The position numbers and the translations under genes were made by a program. Under the pieces are notes generated by a model. The model was given only the letters and a program-made list of their open reading frames with translations, was not told where the DNA came from and did no database searches. From Nocardioides sp. Soil797 (GTDB lineage: Bacteria; Actinomycetota; Actinomycetes; Propionibacteriales; Nocardioidaceae), in NCBI GenBank assembly GCA_001429555.1, contig LMSR01000020.1:62001-126000 (forward strand): 64,000 bases of DNA, in the 5' to 3' direction. Every line of letters starts with the position of its first letter. Within the stretch, counting starts at the first letter, position 1. Below, one piece after another: positions 22,217-29,938 of this stretch.

Positions 22217-23671
22217 ATGGTGAACACGCCCACCGACGTACAGTTGCCGTCACGCTTGCCCATCCTTCCCGGGTTGGTGCTGTCCGGGCGTTATCTCCTC
22301 ACGGAGACCGAGCCGATCAATCGCGGCGACACCTTGGACGTCGTCCTGCTACCCGACGGAAGCGTCGCGCTGCTGGTCGCGGATGTGGTCGGTCATGGCG
22401 TCAGCGCAGTGGTGGCGGTGGCCCAGGTCAGAGCGGTCCTGAGGCAGAGGCTGTCGAGTGGTGTGGGCCTGTTGTCGGCACTGCGTGATGCTGATCAGTA
22501 TGCCGAGCAGTTCCCTGAGACCTGCGCGACCACGGTGTGCTTGGCGGTGATCGACCGGTCGGGCGGTGTGCAGTATGCCTGCGCCGGACAGGTACCGCCC
22601 CTCCTGCTCGGCGCCGACGGCCGGGCAGAGCTGTTGCCCGGCCTCGGCAGTCGCCCGCTCGGCACCGGAGGCGAGTTCCGCGTGGGCCACGCTGCGCTTG
22701 GTCCACAGGACGCGCTGGTCCTGCACACCGACGGTCTCAACGGCTCCCCGCAGCGTTCCGTCGCGGAGGCCAGGGAGCTGCTCAGACGGGTCGCCCGCAA
22801 GACCTTCCTCGAATCCCTCGATGATGCGGCCCCAGTGGGCCAACGCGGTGACGACCTGTGCGCCCAGATCCTGGGGCAGGTTGCGCCCGCGGCCGGCGCC
22901 ATCGATGACACGGCCCTGCTGGTGGCCGTTCGGTCGCCACCGCCAGAGACATTCGAGTTCCGGCTCCCCGCAGCGACCAAGAGCCCGAGCGATGTCCGGG
23001 GGCCGCTCAATGACTGGCTCGACGGCCTCGGGGCGGGACTTTCCGATCACATCGGCATCTCGCATGCGGTTGTCGAACTGGTCTCCAACGCGGCACGCCA
23101 TGCCTACCAGGACGGGGCCGTGGGTGCCTCCGTCCAAGTCTTCGGAGAGCTGCAGGACGATGGCTCGGCTGCTCTCACCGTCTCTGATCAGGGTTGCTGG
23201 AGCACGGAGCCTTCCGACGGTCATGGCCTGATGATGGCTGCCGGCCTGGCCGACTCGATCACCGTCCGGCGCGACAGGACGGGCACCAGCGTGGACCTGC
23301 GGTTCCTGCTGGCCCGGCCCGTGCCTATGCTGCGATCCGTCCGCCGACAGGCAGCCGCCAAGTTCGAGGACTTCGCCGACGATGAACTGCGAGCCGATGC
23401 CTCCCCGGGACACCTGACCGCAGTCGGACCGATCGACGAGGTCTCCGTCGAGCTGTTCCATGCCTCCCTCGAAGAGGCGACCCGGGCGGGAACCACGGAT
23501 GCTGTCATCGACCTGAGTGGAGTGACCCACCTCGCCAGCCCGGGCGTGCAGTCCCTGTTCGAGTTCCTGGGTCGCGCGAAGCGTTCAAGAACATCGGTCA
23601 GCCTGGTCGCCCCGCCGGACTCGCCCGCCGGTCAGATCCTTGAGCTGGTCGGGCTGGAGAGCCGGGTATGA
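22217..23671 (+). CDS. fused RsbU-RsbW-RsbV-like partner-switch protein
   Basis: A 484-residue three-domain protein. Residues ~15-235: PP2C/SpoIIE phosphatase with metal-binding VADVVGHG (~58), LHTDGL (~174) and IDDTALLV (~232). Residues ~240-370: HATPase_c anti-sigma kinase fold with N-box ELVSNAARHA (~285), SDQGCW and GHGLMMAAGLAD. Residues ~375-484: STAS anti-anti-sigma domain. In the STAS segment HLASPGVQSL the usual phospho-acceptor second Ser of the SSG motif is Pro, leaving only the adjacent Ser. The order equals that of M. tuberculosis Rv1364c without its PAS sensor. It sits 76 bases after the sigma gene, so it very probably controls it. Confidence 0.9.
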   Translation: MVNTPTDVQLPSRLPILPGLVLSGRYLLTETEPINRGDTLDVVLLPDGSVALLVADVVGHGVSAVVAVAQVRAVLRQRLSSGVGLLSALRDADQYAEQFPETCATTVCLAVIDRSGGVQYACAGQVPPLLLGADGRAELLPGLGSRPLGTGGEFRVGHAALGPQDALVLHTDGLNGSPQRSVAEARELLRRVARKTFLESLDDAAPVGQRGDDLCAQILGQVAPAAGAIDDTALLVAVRSPPPETFEFRLPAATKSPSDVRGPLNDWLDGLGAGLSDHIGISHAVVELVSNAARHAYQDGAVGASVQVFGELQDDGSAALTVSDQGCWSTEPSDGHGLMMAAGLADSITVRRDRTGTSVDLRFLLARPVPMLRSVRRQAAAKFEDFADDELRADASPGHLTAVGPIDEVSVELFHASLEEATRAGTTDAVIDLSGVTHLASPGVQSLFEFLGRAKRSRTSVSLVAPPDSPAGQILELVGLESRV

Positions 23672-23691
23672 GTCGCAGCGGCTGGGGTACC
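23666..23691 (+). promoter_or_regulatory. sigma-B-type promoter (GTAT-N15-GGGTACC) overlapping a stop codon
   Basis: GTAT 23666-23669 overlaps the stop of the partner-switch gene; GGGTACC is at 23685-23691. The next gene is topoisomerase IB at 23803, beyond a hairpin. Confidence 0.7.
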
Positions 23692-23746
23692 TCCTCGTCA
23701 CGCCGAGGCCGAGCTTCGCAATCGGTCCCGGCGGTCAAGTCCGGAC

Positions 23747-23781
23747 GCGGAGCCCTCCCGTACGCCGTGTGAGGGCTCCGC
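23747..23781 (+). terminator. hairpin between switch gene and topoisomerase IB
   Basis: A perfect 11-bp stem GCGGAGCCCTC/GAGGGCTCCGC with a 13-base loop. It can terminate the sigma-switch operon, but it also lies inside the leader made from the promoter at 23666-23691, so it might attenuate topoisomerase IB expression. Confidence 0.55.
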
Positions 23782-23802
23782 GCTGACCGTGGAGGCCCGT
23801 CA

Positions 23803-24801
23803 GTGACGCGACTGCGCAGGAGCTCCCCGGACCAGCCGGGTTGGACTCGTCGTCGCGCCGGGCGGGGCTTCACCTACCGCGACCAGGACGGCACACGCCT
23901 CGCCGAGGCTGATGCTGAGCGCGTGCGAAGCCTGGCCATCCCTCCCGCGTGGGAGGACGTGTGGATCTGCCCTGACGAGAAGGGCCACCTCCAGGCGGTT
24001 GGCACGGACCAGGCGGGGAGGCGTCAGTACCTCTACCACCCTGACTGGCGGAGTCGCCGGGACGCCGAGAAGTTCGACCGCGCGCAGGCCTTGGGCAAAG
24101 CGCTGCCGGCGATCCGTGAGCGCGTGGTCGATGACCTGGCCCGATCGGACCTTTCCGAGGCGACGGCATGCGCGCTCGCAGTGCGCCTGCTGGACGTCGG
24201 CTTCTTCCGGATCGGCAGTGAGGCCTACACCGACGAGTACGGGAGTTTCGGTCTCACCACCTTGGAACGAACCCACGTGCGGATCAGCGACGGTCGGGCG
24301 ACCTTCGAGTTCGGTGGGAAGTCAGGCGTCGAACACACAGTGATCGTGGACGACGCGCTCTGCCTCGCCACGATCGAGAGGCTGCGGCGGCGACGAGGGG
24401 GATTCGACGCGCTCCTTGCCTACAAGTGCGGACGCCGCTGGGCTCGCCTGGATGCAACCCACGTCAACAACTACTTGGCGGAGGTCTCCGGGCTGGAGGT
24501 CAGCGCCAAGGACTTCCGCACCTGGCACGGCACCGTGCTCGCTGCGATCGCACTCGCGGAGAGCGACGAGGCAGGTCAGAGCAAGGCCTCGCGCAAGCGC
24601 GCAGTCCGTGCTGCCATGACGGAGGTGGGGGAGTTCCTCGGCAACACTGCGACCGTCGCGCGTTCGGCGTACGTCGACCCGCGCATCCTTGATCGCTACT
24701 CGGAGGGGCAAACAGTCACCGTCCGCGGGTCATCCGGTGCATCACGGTCGATGGCAGACCAACAGCGCATCGAGAAGTCGGTCCTACGCCTGCTGTCATG
24801 A
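23803..24801 (+). CDS. DNA topoisomerase IB (eukaryotic/poxvirus type)
   Basis: A 332-residue type IB topoisomerase that relaxes supercoils through a 3'-phosphotyrosine link. Seen: N-terminal domain with IPPAWEDVWICPDEKGHLQAVGTD and YHPDWRSRRDAEKFDR; catalytic Arg/Lys region FRIGSEAYTDEYGSFGLTTL and FGGKSGVEH; KDFRTWHGTV with the catalytic Arg-His; and the nucleophile Tyr in VARSAYVDPRI (~290). GTG start with GGAGG upstream. Bacterial IB topoisomerases are accessory and here appear to belong to the stress regulon. Confidence 0.93.
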   Translation: MTRLRRSSPDQPGWTRRRAGRGFTYRDQDGTRLAEADAERVRSLAIPPAWEDVWICPDEKGHLQAVGTDQAGRRQYLYHPDWRSRRDAEKFDRAQALGKALPAIRERVVDDLARSDLSEATACALAVRLLDVGFFRIGSEAYTDEYGSFGLTTLERTHVRISDGRATFEFGGKSGVEHTVIVDDALCLATIERLRRRRGGFDALLAYKCGRRWARLDATHVNNYLAEVSGLEVSAKDFRTWHGTVLAAIALAESDEAGQSKASRKRAVRAAMTEVGEFLGNTATVARSAYVDPRILDRYSEGQTVTVRGSSGASRSMADQQRIEKSVLRLLS

Positions 24802-24831
24802 GTGCGCGGTCGGGGCGCCGAGGGGGCGTGG

Positions 24832-24947
24832 CCGCCGCAACGTCATACGGACCGGCAGCGCGAGCCACCGCAACGTATGACGCAAGGTGAGGCTCCGCCG
24901 CAACGTCATACGGACCGGCAGCGCGAGCCACCGCAACGTATGACGCA
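24832..24947. repeat. two perfect 53-bp direct repeats, each with an internal dyad
   Basis: Copies at 24832-24884 and 24895-24947 are identical (63-base period, 10-base unlike spacer). Each contains CGTCATACG (24841-24849 in copy 1) and its reverse complement CGTATGACG (24874-24882), so each can form a hairpin and each is also a pair of 9-bp sites. They lie between convergent topoisomerase IB and DoxX-like genes, where they may act as a bidirectional terminator or a protein-binding site. Confidence 0.8.
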
Positions 24948-24976
24948 CGCAGGGGGAGCGCGTGGGAAGCGGGGAG

Positions 24977-25405
24977 TCAGTCGGTCCGGGTCGACTTGCG
25001 AGACGTCAGCCCATCGATCAGCAGACTCAGTCCGACGCCCACGAGCCAGGTGTCCTTGGCGATCGCGGTGCCCTGCTGGCTCGGCCGGAACTTCGATCCT
25101 TCCTCCGTCATGCCCGGCGTCTTCAGGTACATCTGGATCAGGCCGCCGCCGAAGGCGGTCAACCCGGCCCCCGCGACCGCGGAGGGAACGAAGGGCAGGA
25201 GGAGCGCGGCGCCGAGGGCGATCTCGCCGGTGCTGAGTGCTTGGCCGAAGACCTTCGGATCCATGGACTTGGCCTGGGGAATGGCGTTGGCGGCCATGCC
25301 TTGGAGGCCCTCTGCGGCCTCGAGCGGCAGCTTCCGCTTGGACAGTCCGCTGTTGAGGATGAACGCCCCGGTGGCGAGGCGTAACGGGACGTGGCTCAAC
25401 TTCAT
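24977..25405 (-). CDS. DoxX-like membrane protein
   Basis: A 142-residue protein with four hydrophobic segments (residues ~8-22, ~56-75, ~78-95, ~118-132). LRLATGAFILNSGLSK at the N-terminus and ALSTGEIALGAALLLPFVPSAVAGAGLTAFGGGLIQMY are DoxX/DUF-type patterns. GGAGGAG ribosome site upstream. A GGGTACC lies 35 bases before the start. Function unknown; DoxX proteins take part in thiol/oxidative stress in mycobacteria. Confidence 0.75.
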   Translation of the reverse strand: MKLSHVPLRLATGAFILNSGLSKRKLPLEAAEGLQGMAANAIPQAKSMDPKVFGQALSTGEIALGAALLLPFVPSAVAGAGLTAFGGGLIQMYLKTPGMTEEGSKFRPSQQGTAIAKDTWLVGVGLSLLIDGLTSRKSTRTD

Positions 25406-25440
25406 GGGATCTCCTCCTGCGGGGGCAACGTGCTCCTCAC

Positions 25441-25447
25441 GGTACCC
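25441..25447 (-). promoter_or_regulatory. GGGTACC -10 element before DoxX-like gene
   Basis: Minus-strand GGGTACC, 35 bases from the start codon. The -35 position reads TGCT, missing the first G of GNNT. Confidence 0.45.
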
Positions 25448-25495
25448 ACCACCGTGATGCTCAGCACCGGTTGCTCAGGCGGTCCAGTCGCGCCC

Positions 25496-26404
25496 TCACA
25501 TCGCGCGGACGATCGACAGCAGGTCGTGTCGCGGGGCGGGACTGTCCCGAGTGGCCCGGCAGGTCAGCTGGAGCGGGTCGGCACCGGGCGACGTACGGAC
25601 CCGGACCGTCCAAGGCGCGTCGCCGACGGTGAAGACGGCGTCGGTGACGTCGTCCTGCACCCGGCGAGACCTCAGGCGCACCGCGTCGTCACGTGTCTCG
25701 CCGAGCTGTTGCCGCAGGGCAATCTCGGCAAACTGCACGGCCATCGCATACGACGAGCGCCCGCGCAGGTGGTCCAGGTCGAGCTGTCCGGTGGCGTGAC
25801 CGTCTGCGATCGCCAGCGCCGAGACCGGCTCCACCCGACCGTAGTAGAGCCCCTGCGGGAGCACGATCAGGTTGCCGGCAAACCGGTCACCGCCCATGTG
25901 GGAGATCTCCCACGTGGTCTCGGGGTGGGCGGCAGCCAGGGCAGCGGCGAGCGGACGACCTCGTTCGGCGCAGCAGGCGTCGTGGCGCCCGTGGGTGCAC
26001 ACGCACACGAGCGTCTGGTCATAGGTCGTGAGACCGGGGGAGCGCCCGGCACCCAGCGCTGGCAGGTCGATCTCGAGCAGTTGGTGTGGGTCGTCCAGGA
26101 TCGTCGTCTCGATCCACGGACGTGAGGGATCAGTGAAGGCGGCAAAGACCCGGATGCCCTCGGAGCGCGCGCTGCGGACGGGGCGGCGTACCAGCAGTGG
26201 GCGGACCTTGGCGGCCGCGGCCCGTCTCGCCACGATGTCGCCCAGGCCGTCGGGCAGTCGAGCGTCACGGAGCGCGTTGTCGCCCCATGGACCCGAGTGC
26301 TCGATCAGCAGGAACGCCTTGACCGTTGACGCGGTGCCCGCGACTGGCTCGTCGCGCAGCCGGCTCGCGGTCGAGCAGCGGAATGCCGGGTCACGGGCGG
26401 TCAC
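25496..26404 (-). CDS. sucrase/ferredoxin-like family protein
   Basis: A 302-residue protein of the Suc_Fer-like (thioredoxin-fold [2Fe-2S]) family: the Cys-rich segment LVCVCTHGRHDACCAERGRPLAAAL (residues ~150-175) and HMGGDRFAGNLIVLPQGLYYGRV (~190-212) are diagnostic. The GTG start at 26404 overlaps the upstream stop as GTGA, so it is co-translated with the JmjC/cupin oxygenase. The pair may be an oxygenase with its electron or redox partner (inference). Confidence 0.85.
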   Translation of the reverse strand: MTARDPAFRCSTASRLRDEPVAGTASTVKAFLLIEHSGPWGDNALRDARLPDGLGDIVARRAAAAKVRPLLVRRPVRSARSEGIRVFAAFTDPSRPWIETTILDDPHQLLEIDLPALGAGRSPGLTTYDQTLVCVCTHGRHDACCAERGRPLAAALAAAHPETTWEISHMGGDRFAGNLIVLPQGLYYGRVEPVSALAIADGHATGQLDLDHLRGRSSYAMAVQFAEIALRQQLGETRDDAVRLRSRRVQDDVTDAVFTVGDAPWTVRVRTSPGADPLQLTCRATRDSPAPRHDLLSIVRAM

Positions 26405-27531
26405 CCGACCACCTCGAGCAGGCCCTCCCGGACCAGGCGACGGCAGAGCACGAGCGCGCTCTGCGGGTCCAGGTGCTCGGCCAGGTCGCTCGGGCGGACC
26501 TCCGGACGGGAGCGCACCACATCGAGCGCCGGACGCAGCCAACCGGGCATGTCGACCGAGCGGTCGCCGAGCAGTACGTCGACTCGCTGGCCGCGCGTGA
26601 GCAGCACACAGGGATGTCCCGGACGCCGCCGTAGGGGCGTCGCGTCGTCGATCGTTCCCAGGGCGAGGACGTCGTGCAGCCCACCTGCCAGACGAGGGCT
26701 CCGACCGGTGAGGAAGCGACGTACTTCGGCCTCGACCGCCGCCGTACCGTCGATGCCACGCACCCTCGTGGCCAGATTCTCCAGCCGTTTCGCCAGCTCC
26801 TCGACGAGCTCGTCGGGATCGTCCAGGTAGCCGGCCGGAAGATGCTCGTCGGGCACGTTCGCGAGCACGCCCGCCAGGCTGCGCTGCAGCAGCCCCCGCC
26901 AGGTGAGCTGGTTGATGCCTAGGGTGACGTGCAGCGAGACGGCGTCCTGGGCTCGTGCCGCGTGCGGTGTGCCGGTCGGGAGATACATCGACAGCCCGGG
27001 CTCGAGCCGCACATCCGAGGCGCCTTCGGGGCCGTGCACCTCCCACTGCTTGGAGCCGGCGGTCTGGAAGACGAACACGTCGTGGGAGTCTGAGTGCACC
27101 GCAAAGCCCTGGGCCCCTGGCGGGGTCAGGTAGGCATTGGCCTGGCACGGGTGGCCCAGTTCCAGCTCGAGCTCGGCAACGAGTCGGGTGATCGGTGGCC
27201 AGTAGCGATGCAGCCCTTGGTAGACGATCGTCGCGCCATTGGTGAACAGGTCAAGCGTCTTGCGCGGGTCGACCAGTCCGGTCAGCGGCTTGCCAGCGAG
27301 GGTGGCACCGCGGGTGTAGGAGGACTCGGGCAGCACGGAACCGTCCTTGGCGACACGGATGGATGGGGTCCGGATCGCTGAGGACGTCAGCAGGCCGTCG
27401 GCGTCGTCGAGTGAGAAGAGGCCAACCAGCTGTGCTGGGTCCGCCTTGTGCAGGTGCACGCGTGACGCCCAGATCTTCGCGACGAAGGTCCGGGCGTCAC
27501 CGCTGAGCAGATCGAGGGCAGAGCCGGGCAC
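26401..27531 (-). CDS. JmjC/cupin ribosomal-oxygenase-like protein
   Basis: A 376-residue cupin_4/JmjC protein of the YcfD/ROXA type (2-oxoglutarate, Fe(II)-dependent hydroxylase). The iron-binding HxD is in FAVHSDSHDVFVFQ (residues ~140-155) and the distal His in LPTGTPHAA (~188). A C-terminal winged-helix part (LAEHLDPQSALVLCRRLVREGLLEV) is as in ROXA enzymes. Target residue on a ribosomal protein is unknown. It is translationally coupled to the Suc_Fer-like gene and ends only 3 bases after the acidic small gene. Confidence 0.85.
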   Translation of the reverse strand: MPGSALDLLSGDARTFVAKIWASRVHLHKADPAQLVGLFSLDDADGLLTSSAIRTPSIRVAKDGSVLPESSYTRGATLAGKPLTGLVDPRKTLDLFTNGATIVYQGLHRYWPPITRLVAELELELGHPCQANAYLTPPGAQGFAVHSDSHDVFVFQTAGSKQWEVHGPEGASDVRLEPGLSMYLPTGTPHAARAQDAVSLHVTLGINQLTWRGLLQRSLAGVLANVPDEHLPAGYLDDPDELVEELAKRLENLATRVRGIDGTAAVEAEVRRFLTGRSPRLAGGLHDVLALGTIDDATPLRRRPGHPCVLLTRGQRVDVLLGDRSVDMPGWLRPALDVVRSRPEVRPSDLAEHLDPQSALVLCRRLVREGLLEVVG

Positions 27532-27533
27532 GG

Positions 27534-27749
27534 TCAGGGTGCGACCCCGTCGGTGCCATCGGTGCCGTCGGCATCGGTGCCGTCGGAGTCCGTGGTGTCG
27601 CCGTCCGTGGTGTCCGTGGCGTCACCATCGGTGCCGTCGGCGTCTCCACCGTCGGTGCCGTCCGCATCGCCGCCGGGCGCCGGTGCGCTGCCCGTGGGCG
27701 TGGTGGTCATGTCGTCGTCGCTGAGTGGTTCTTCCGGTGTCGTGGTCAT
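27534..27749 (-). CDS. 71-residue Asp/Gly/Thr-rich repeat protein
   Basis: A strongly acidic low-complexity protein: N-terminus MTTTPEEPLSDDDMTTTP, then irregular repeats of DGTDG/DADGTDG/DTTDS. Ribosome site GGAGGAA stands 6 bases before the ATG. It has the pattern of small acidic stress proteins found in this clade; no family is named. The repeats resemble calcium-binding D-x-D-G loops superficially but lack regular spacing. Confidence 0.7.
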   Translation of the reverse strand: MTTTPEEPLSDDDMTTTPTGSAPAPGGDADGTDGGDADGTDGDATDTTDGDTTDSDGTDADGTDGTDGVAP

Positions 27750-27808
27750 GGTTCCTCCTGTGTCGGTGTGGTCGTCGCCCGGAAGGGTCGACGCTCCTAC
27801 GTGAAGTC

Positions 27809-27834
27809 AGTACCCCGTCGCAGGGAAACGAAGC
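27809..27834 (-). promoter_or_regulatory. sigma-B-type promoter (GCTT-N15-GGGTACT)
   Basis: Minus-strand GCTT (27831-27834) and GGGTACT (27809-27815), 60 bases before the acidic repeat protein; it would also read through to the JmjC and Suc_Fer-like genes. Confidence 0.65.
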
Positions 27835-27862
27835 CGGGTGGAGGGAACTTCTCCACGGCGAA

Positions 27863-27925
27863 CCGAGAGCCGAGAGCCGAGAACCGAGAGCCGAGAACCG
27901 AGAGCCGAGAGCCGAGAGCCGAGAG
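27863..27925. repeat. 7-bp tandem repeat, nine copies of CCGAGAG/CCGAGAA
   Basis: Nine exact-period units, seven CCGAGAG and two CCGAGAA, ending just beyond the YihY stop codon. The period is not a multiple of three and the array is outside the genes, so it is a length-variable microsatellite between two genes on the same strand. Confidence 0.9.
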
Positions 27926-27933
27926 CCGTGCCC

Positions 27934-28965
27934 CTACGTGTCCTCGCTCCGACCACGGGTGCGTCGGAGCCGTCGGCCTCGAGCGACGTCCTCGCGCTCC
28001 TTGGCGTCGGCCTTCTCGCTCTTCCGGGTGTCGCGAGCAGGCAACTGGATGCGCTCCTCCGCAGGGATGCCAGCCTGGAGCTCGCGGGCCCGCTCCAGCT
28101 CGGCGTCGAGCTCGGCACCGAAGAGCAGCGCGAGGTTCGTCAACCACAGCCACAGCAGAAAGACGATGACGCCGGCGAGGGAACCGTAGGTCTTGTTGTA
28201 GCTGGAGAAGTTGGCGACATAGAAGCCGAAGGCCGCGGACGCCACGATCCAGACCACGATGGCGAGGACGGCGCCGATGCTGATCCAGCGGAACTTCGGC
28301 TGCTTGACGTTGGGGGTGGCGTAGTAGAGCAGGGCCACGATGAGCACGACGACCGCGAGCATCACCGGCCACTTGGCGATGTTCCACACCGTCACCACGC
28401 CATCACCGAGGCCGATCGCGTCACCGACGGCTTGCGCTGCGGGCCCGGTGAGCACGAGACCGAGGGCCACCACGACAACCAGCGCCACCGTGACCAGCGT
28501 GACCAGCAGCATGGCCGGACGGAGCTTCCAGATCGGCCTGCCCTCGTCGATCTCATAGATGCGGTTCATGCCGCGTCCGAAGGCGCCGACGTAGCCCGAG
28601 GCCGACCACAGGGCAGCGGCGAGCCCGATGATGAGGCCGAGCCCGGCCCCGGAGGCCGTGCTCAGCTCAGTCAGCGTCGGCTCGAGGGTGACTGCCGCAC
28701 CACCGGCTCCGACATCGCGGAGGATCTGCAGCAGCGTGTCGACCGTGCTCGGGCCCTGCCCGACGAGACCCACCAACGACAGGATCGCCAACAGGGCAGG
28801 GAAGAGCGCGAGTACGGCGTAGTAGGTCAGCGCCGCGGCCAGATCCGTGCACTGGTCATCGGCGAACTCGCGCGCCGTCTTGCGGGCGACGTAGATCCAA
28901 GAGGGCTTGGTCAGGTCACCGGGGGAGTCGGGCTTGTCCGTCTGGGCGGACACTTCGTCGGTCAT
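27934..28965 (-). CDS. YihY/BrkB-family membrane protein
   Basis: A 343-residue inner-membrane protein of the YihY (UPF0761) family with six hydrophobic segments. DLAAALTYYAVLALFPALLAILSLVGLVG (residues ~38-66), SGYVGAFGRGMNRIYEIDEGRPIWKLRP and the last helices VIVFLLWLWLTNLALLFGAELDAELER are standard. The tail is very basic/acidic (KSEKADAKEREDVARGRRLRRTRGR). ATG 28965 fits the family N-terminus better than the open frame up to 29028. Confidence 0.9.
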   Translation of the reverse strand: MTDEVSAQTDKPDSPGDLTKPSWIYVARKTAREFADDQCTDLAAALTYYAVLALFPALLAILSLVGLVGQGPSTVDTLLQILRDVGAGGAAVTLEPTLTELSTASGAGLGLIIGLAAALWSASGYVGAFGRGMNRIYEIDEGRPIWKLRPAMLLVTLVTVALVVVVALGLVLTGPAAQAVGDAIGLGDGVVTVWNIAKWPVMLAVVVLIVALLYYATPNVKQPKFRWISIGAVLAIVVWIVASAAFGFYVANFSSYNKTYGSLAGVIVFLLWLWLTNLALLFGAELDAELERARELQAGIPAEERIQLPARDTRKSEKADAKEREDVARGRRLRRTRGRSEDT

Positions 28966-29028
28966 CTCGCGCCTTCCGCTCTCGGAGTTTCGATGTCCAC
29001 CAGTGCCCACCGCACGGCGCGGCACCAC

Positions 29029-29391
29029 CTAGGGGTGCGACACGTCTCCCGGGGTTGCCGGACCGGTGCCGAGAGCGCCCAGGTCCGCGGACGTCCCAGG
29101 GTCAGTGCCGGCCATCCCTGCGCCCAAGCCCGTGGTGGGCTCGTCGGATCCGTGAACCTTGTCCTTCGCGGCAGTCACTGTCTCGGAGGCCTTGGTCTTG
29201 GCTGCCTCGGCTGCTTGCCCTGCCTTCTCGCCGGCCATGTCACGTGCCTGCGCCGCCTTCGCCCGGACCTTCGGGTTCTGTCCGAACTCCTTGGCACGTC
29301 GGACGATCTGCTCATAGCGCTCACGTCCGGCTCGGGCGCCGAGCAGGTAGCCGGCACCGAATCCGATGAGCAGTCTCAACTTTCCATGCAT
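29029..29391 (-). CDS. YtxH-like small stress protein
   Basis: A 120-residue protein. N-terminal hydrophobic anchor LRLLIGFGAGYLLGARAGRERYEQI is the YtxH signature, followed by an Ala/Lys-rich coiled region (MAGEKAGQAAEAAKTKASETVTAAKDKV) and a Gly/Thr-rich tail. Ribosome site GGGAGG upstream of ATG. A GGGCACC variant of the sigma-B -10, with GCAT at the right spacing, lies 26 bases before the start. The YihY gene follows 63 bases downstream. Confidence 0.8.
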   Translation of the reverse strand: MHGKLRLLIGFGAGYLLGARAGRERYEQIVRRAKEFGQNPKVRAKAAQARDMAGEKAGQAAEAAKTKASETVTAAKDKVHGSDEPTTGLGAGMAGTDPGTSADLGALGTGPATPGDVSHP

Positions 29392-29416
29392 GATTTGCCT
29401 CCCTGTCAGTCCCCCC

Positions 29417-29442
29417 GGTGCCCAAACGGGGAGGTCTCATGC
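29417..29442 (-). promoter_or_regulatory. sigma-B-type promoter variant (GCAT-N15-GGGCACC)
   Basis: Minus-strand GCAT (29439-29442) and GGGCACC (29417-29423) upstream of the YtxH-like gene; one base of the -10 differs. Confidence 0.5.
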
Positions 29443-29574
29443 GCATCGAAGGGGACAGACGACGCAGTGCCAGGCGAGGCGGCGGTGCACACGCGGTCAT
29501 CTCCAGCTGATGCCCGGCGGCCCTGACCCGGACCGCGGAGCCATCAGGGGTGCTGGACAGGAGCCGGGGACGGC

Positions 29575-29600
29575 GCATGGGATCGCCAGGATCGGGAACC
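29575..29600 (+). promoter_or_regulatory. sigma-B-type promoter variant (GCAT-N15-GGGAACC)
   Basis: GCAT 29575-29578 and GGGAACC 29594-29600, ending 8 bases before ATG 29609; one base of the -10 differs. Confidence 0.45.
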
Positions 29601-29608
29601 GGGACGCC

Positions 29609-29854
29609 ATGACTGAAATGAACCAGGACGATGCCCGCACCGAAGCCCTGCACCGCGTGGTCGAGCGGGTCACCGCATGGCAGGAGACCGCCACCGAGGG
29701 CACCATCGAGGACGAGTTGGACAAGGGCCTGCGCGAGGCCGGGGTGACCCTGACGGCCGAACAACGCGACCTGCTCGCCGAGCAGATCTCCGCGGGGGCG
29801 GACGTCGACGTCGTCGCGCTCGCCGGTCACCCCGACGAAGGCGGCCCGGCCTGA
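29609..29854 (+). CDS. 81-residue acidic helical protein
   Basis: A small soluble protein (TEALHRVVERVTAWQETATEGTIEDELDKGLREAGVTLTAEQRDLLAEQI), mostly helical and acidic, ending HPDEGGPA. No family recognised. The start ATG 29609 lies right after a promoter-like element, so leaderless translation is likely. It precedes the MFS gene on the same strand. Confidence 0.6.
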   Translation: MTEMNQDDARTEALHRVVERVTAWQETATEGTIEDELDKGLREAGVTLTAEQRDLLAEQISAGADVDVVALAGHPDEGGPA

Positions 29855-29904
29855 CCGGCGCCGCCGTGCCGACTGTTCGCCGGCCAGCGGGACGCCCCCG
29901 GCAG

Positions 29905-29930
29905 GAATGCCCGGAACGACAACGGGTACC
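29905..29930 (+). promoter_or_regulatory. sigma-B-type promoter (GAAT-N15-GGGTACC)
   Basis: GAAT 29905-29908 and GGGTACC 29924-29930, ending 8 bases before the MFS start. Confidence 0.75.
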
Positions 29931-29938
29931 GATCTGCC

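Noticed and set aside
24832..24947. possible CRISPR array
   Set aside because: Only two long units with a 10-base gap, no cas genes nearby.
27838..29526. 562-residue + frame containing Glu-Ser-Arg-Glu-Pro repeats
   Set aside because: The repeats are the translation of the 7-bp microsatellite and the rest is antisense to YihY.
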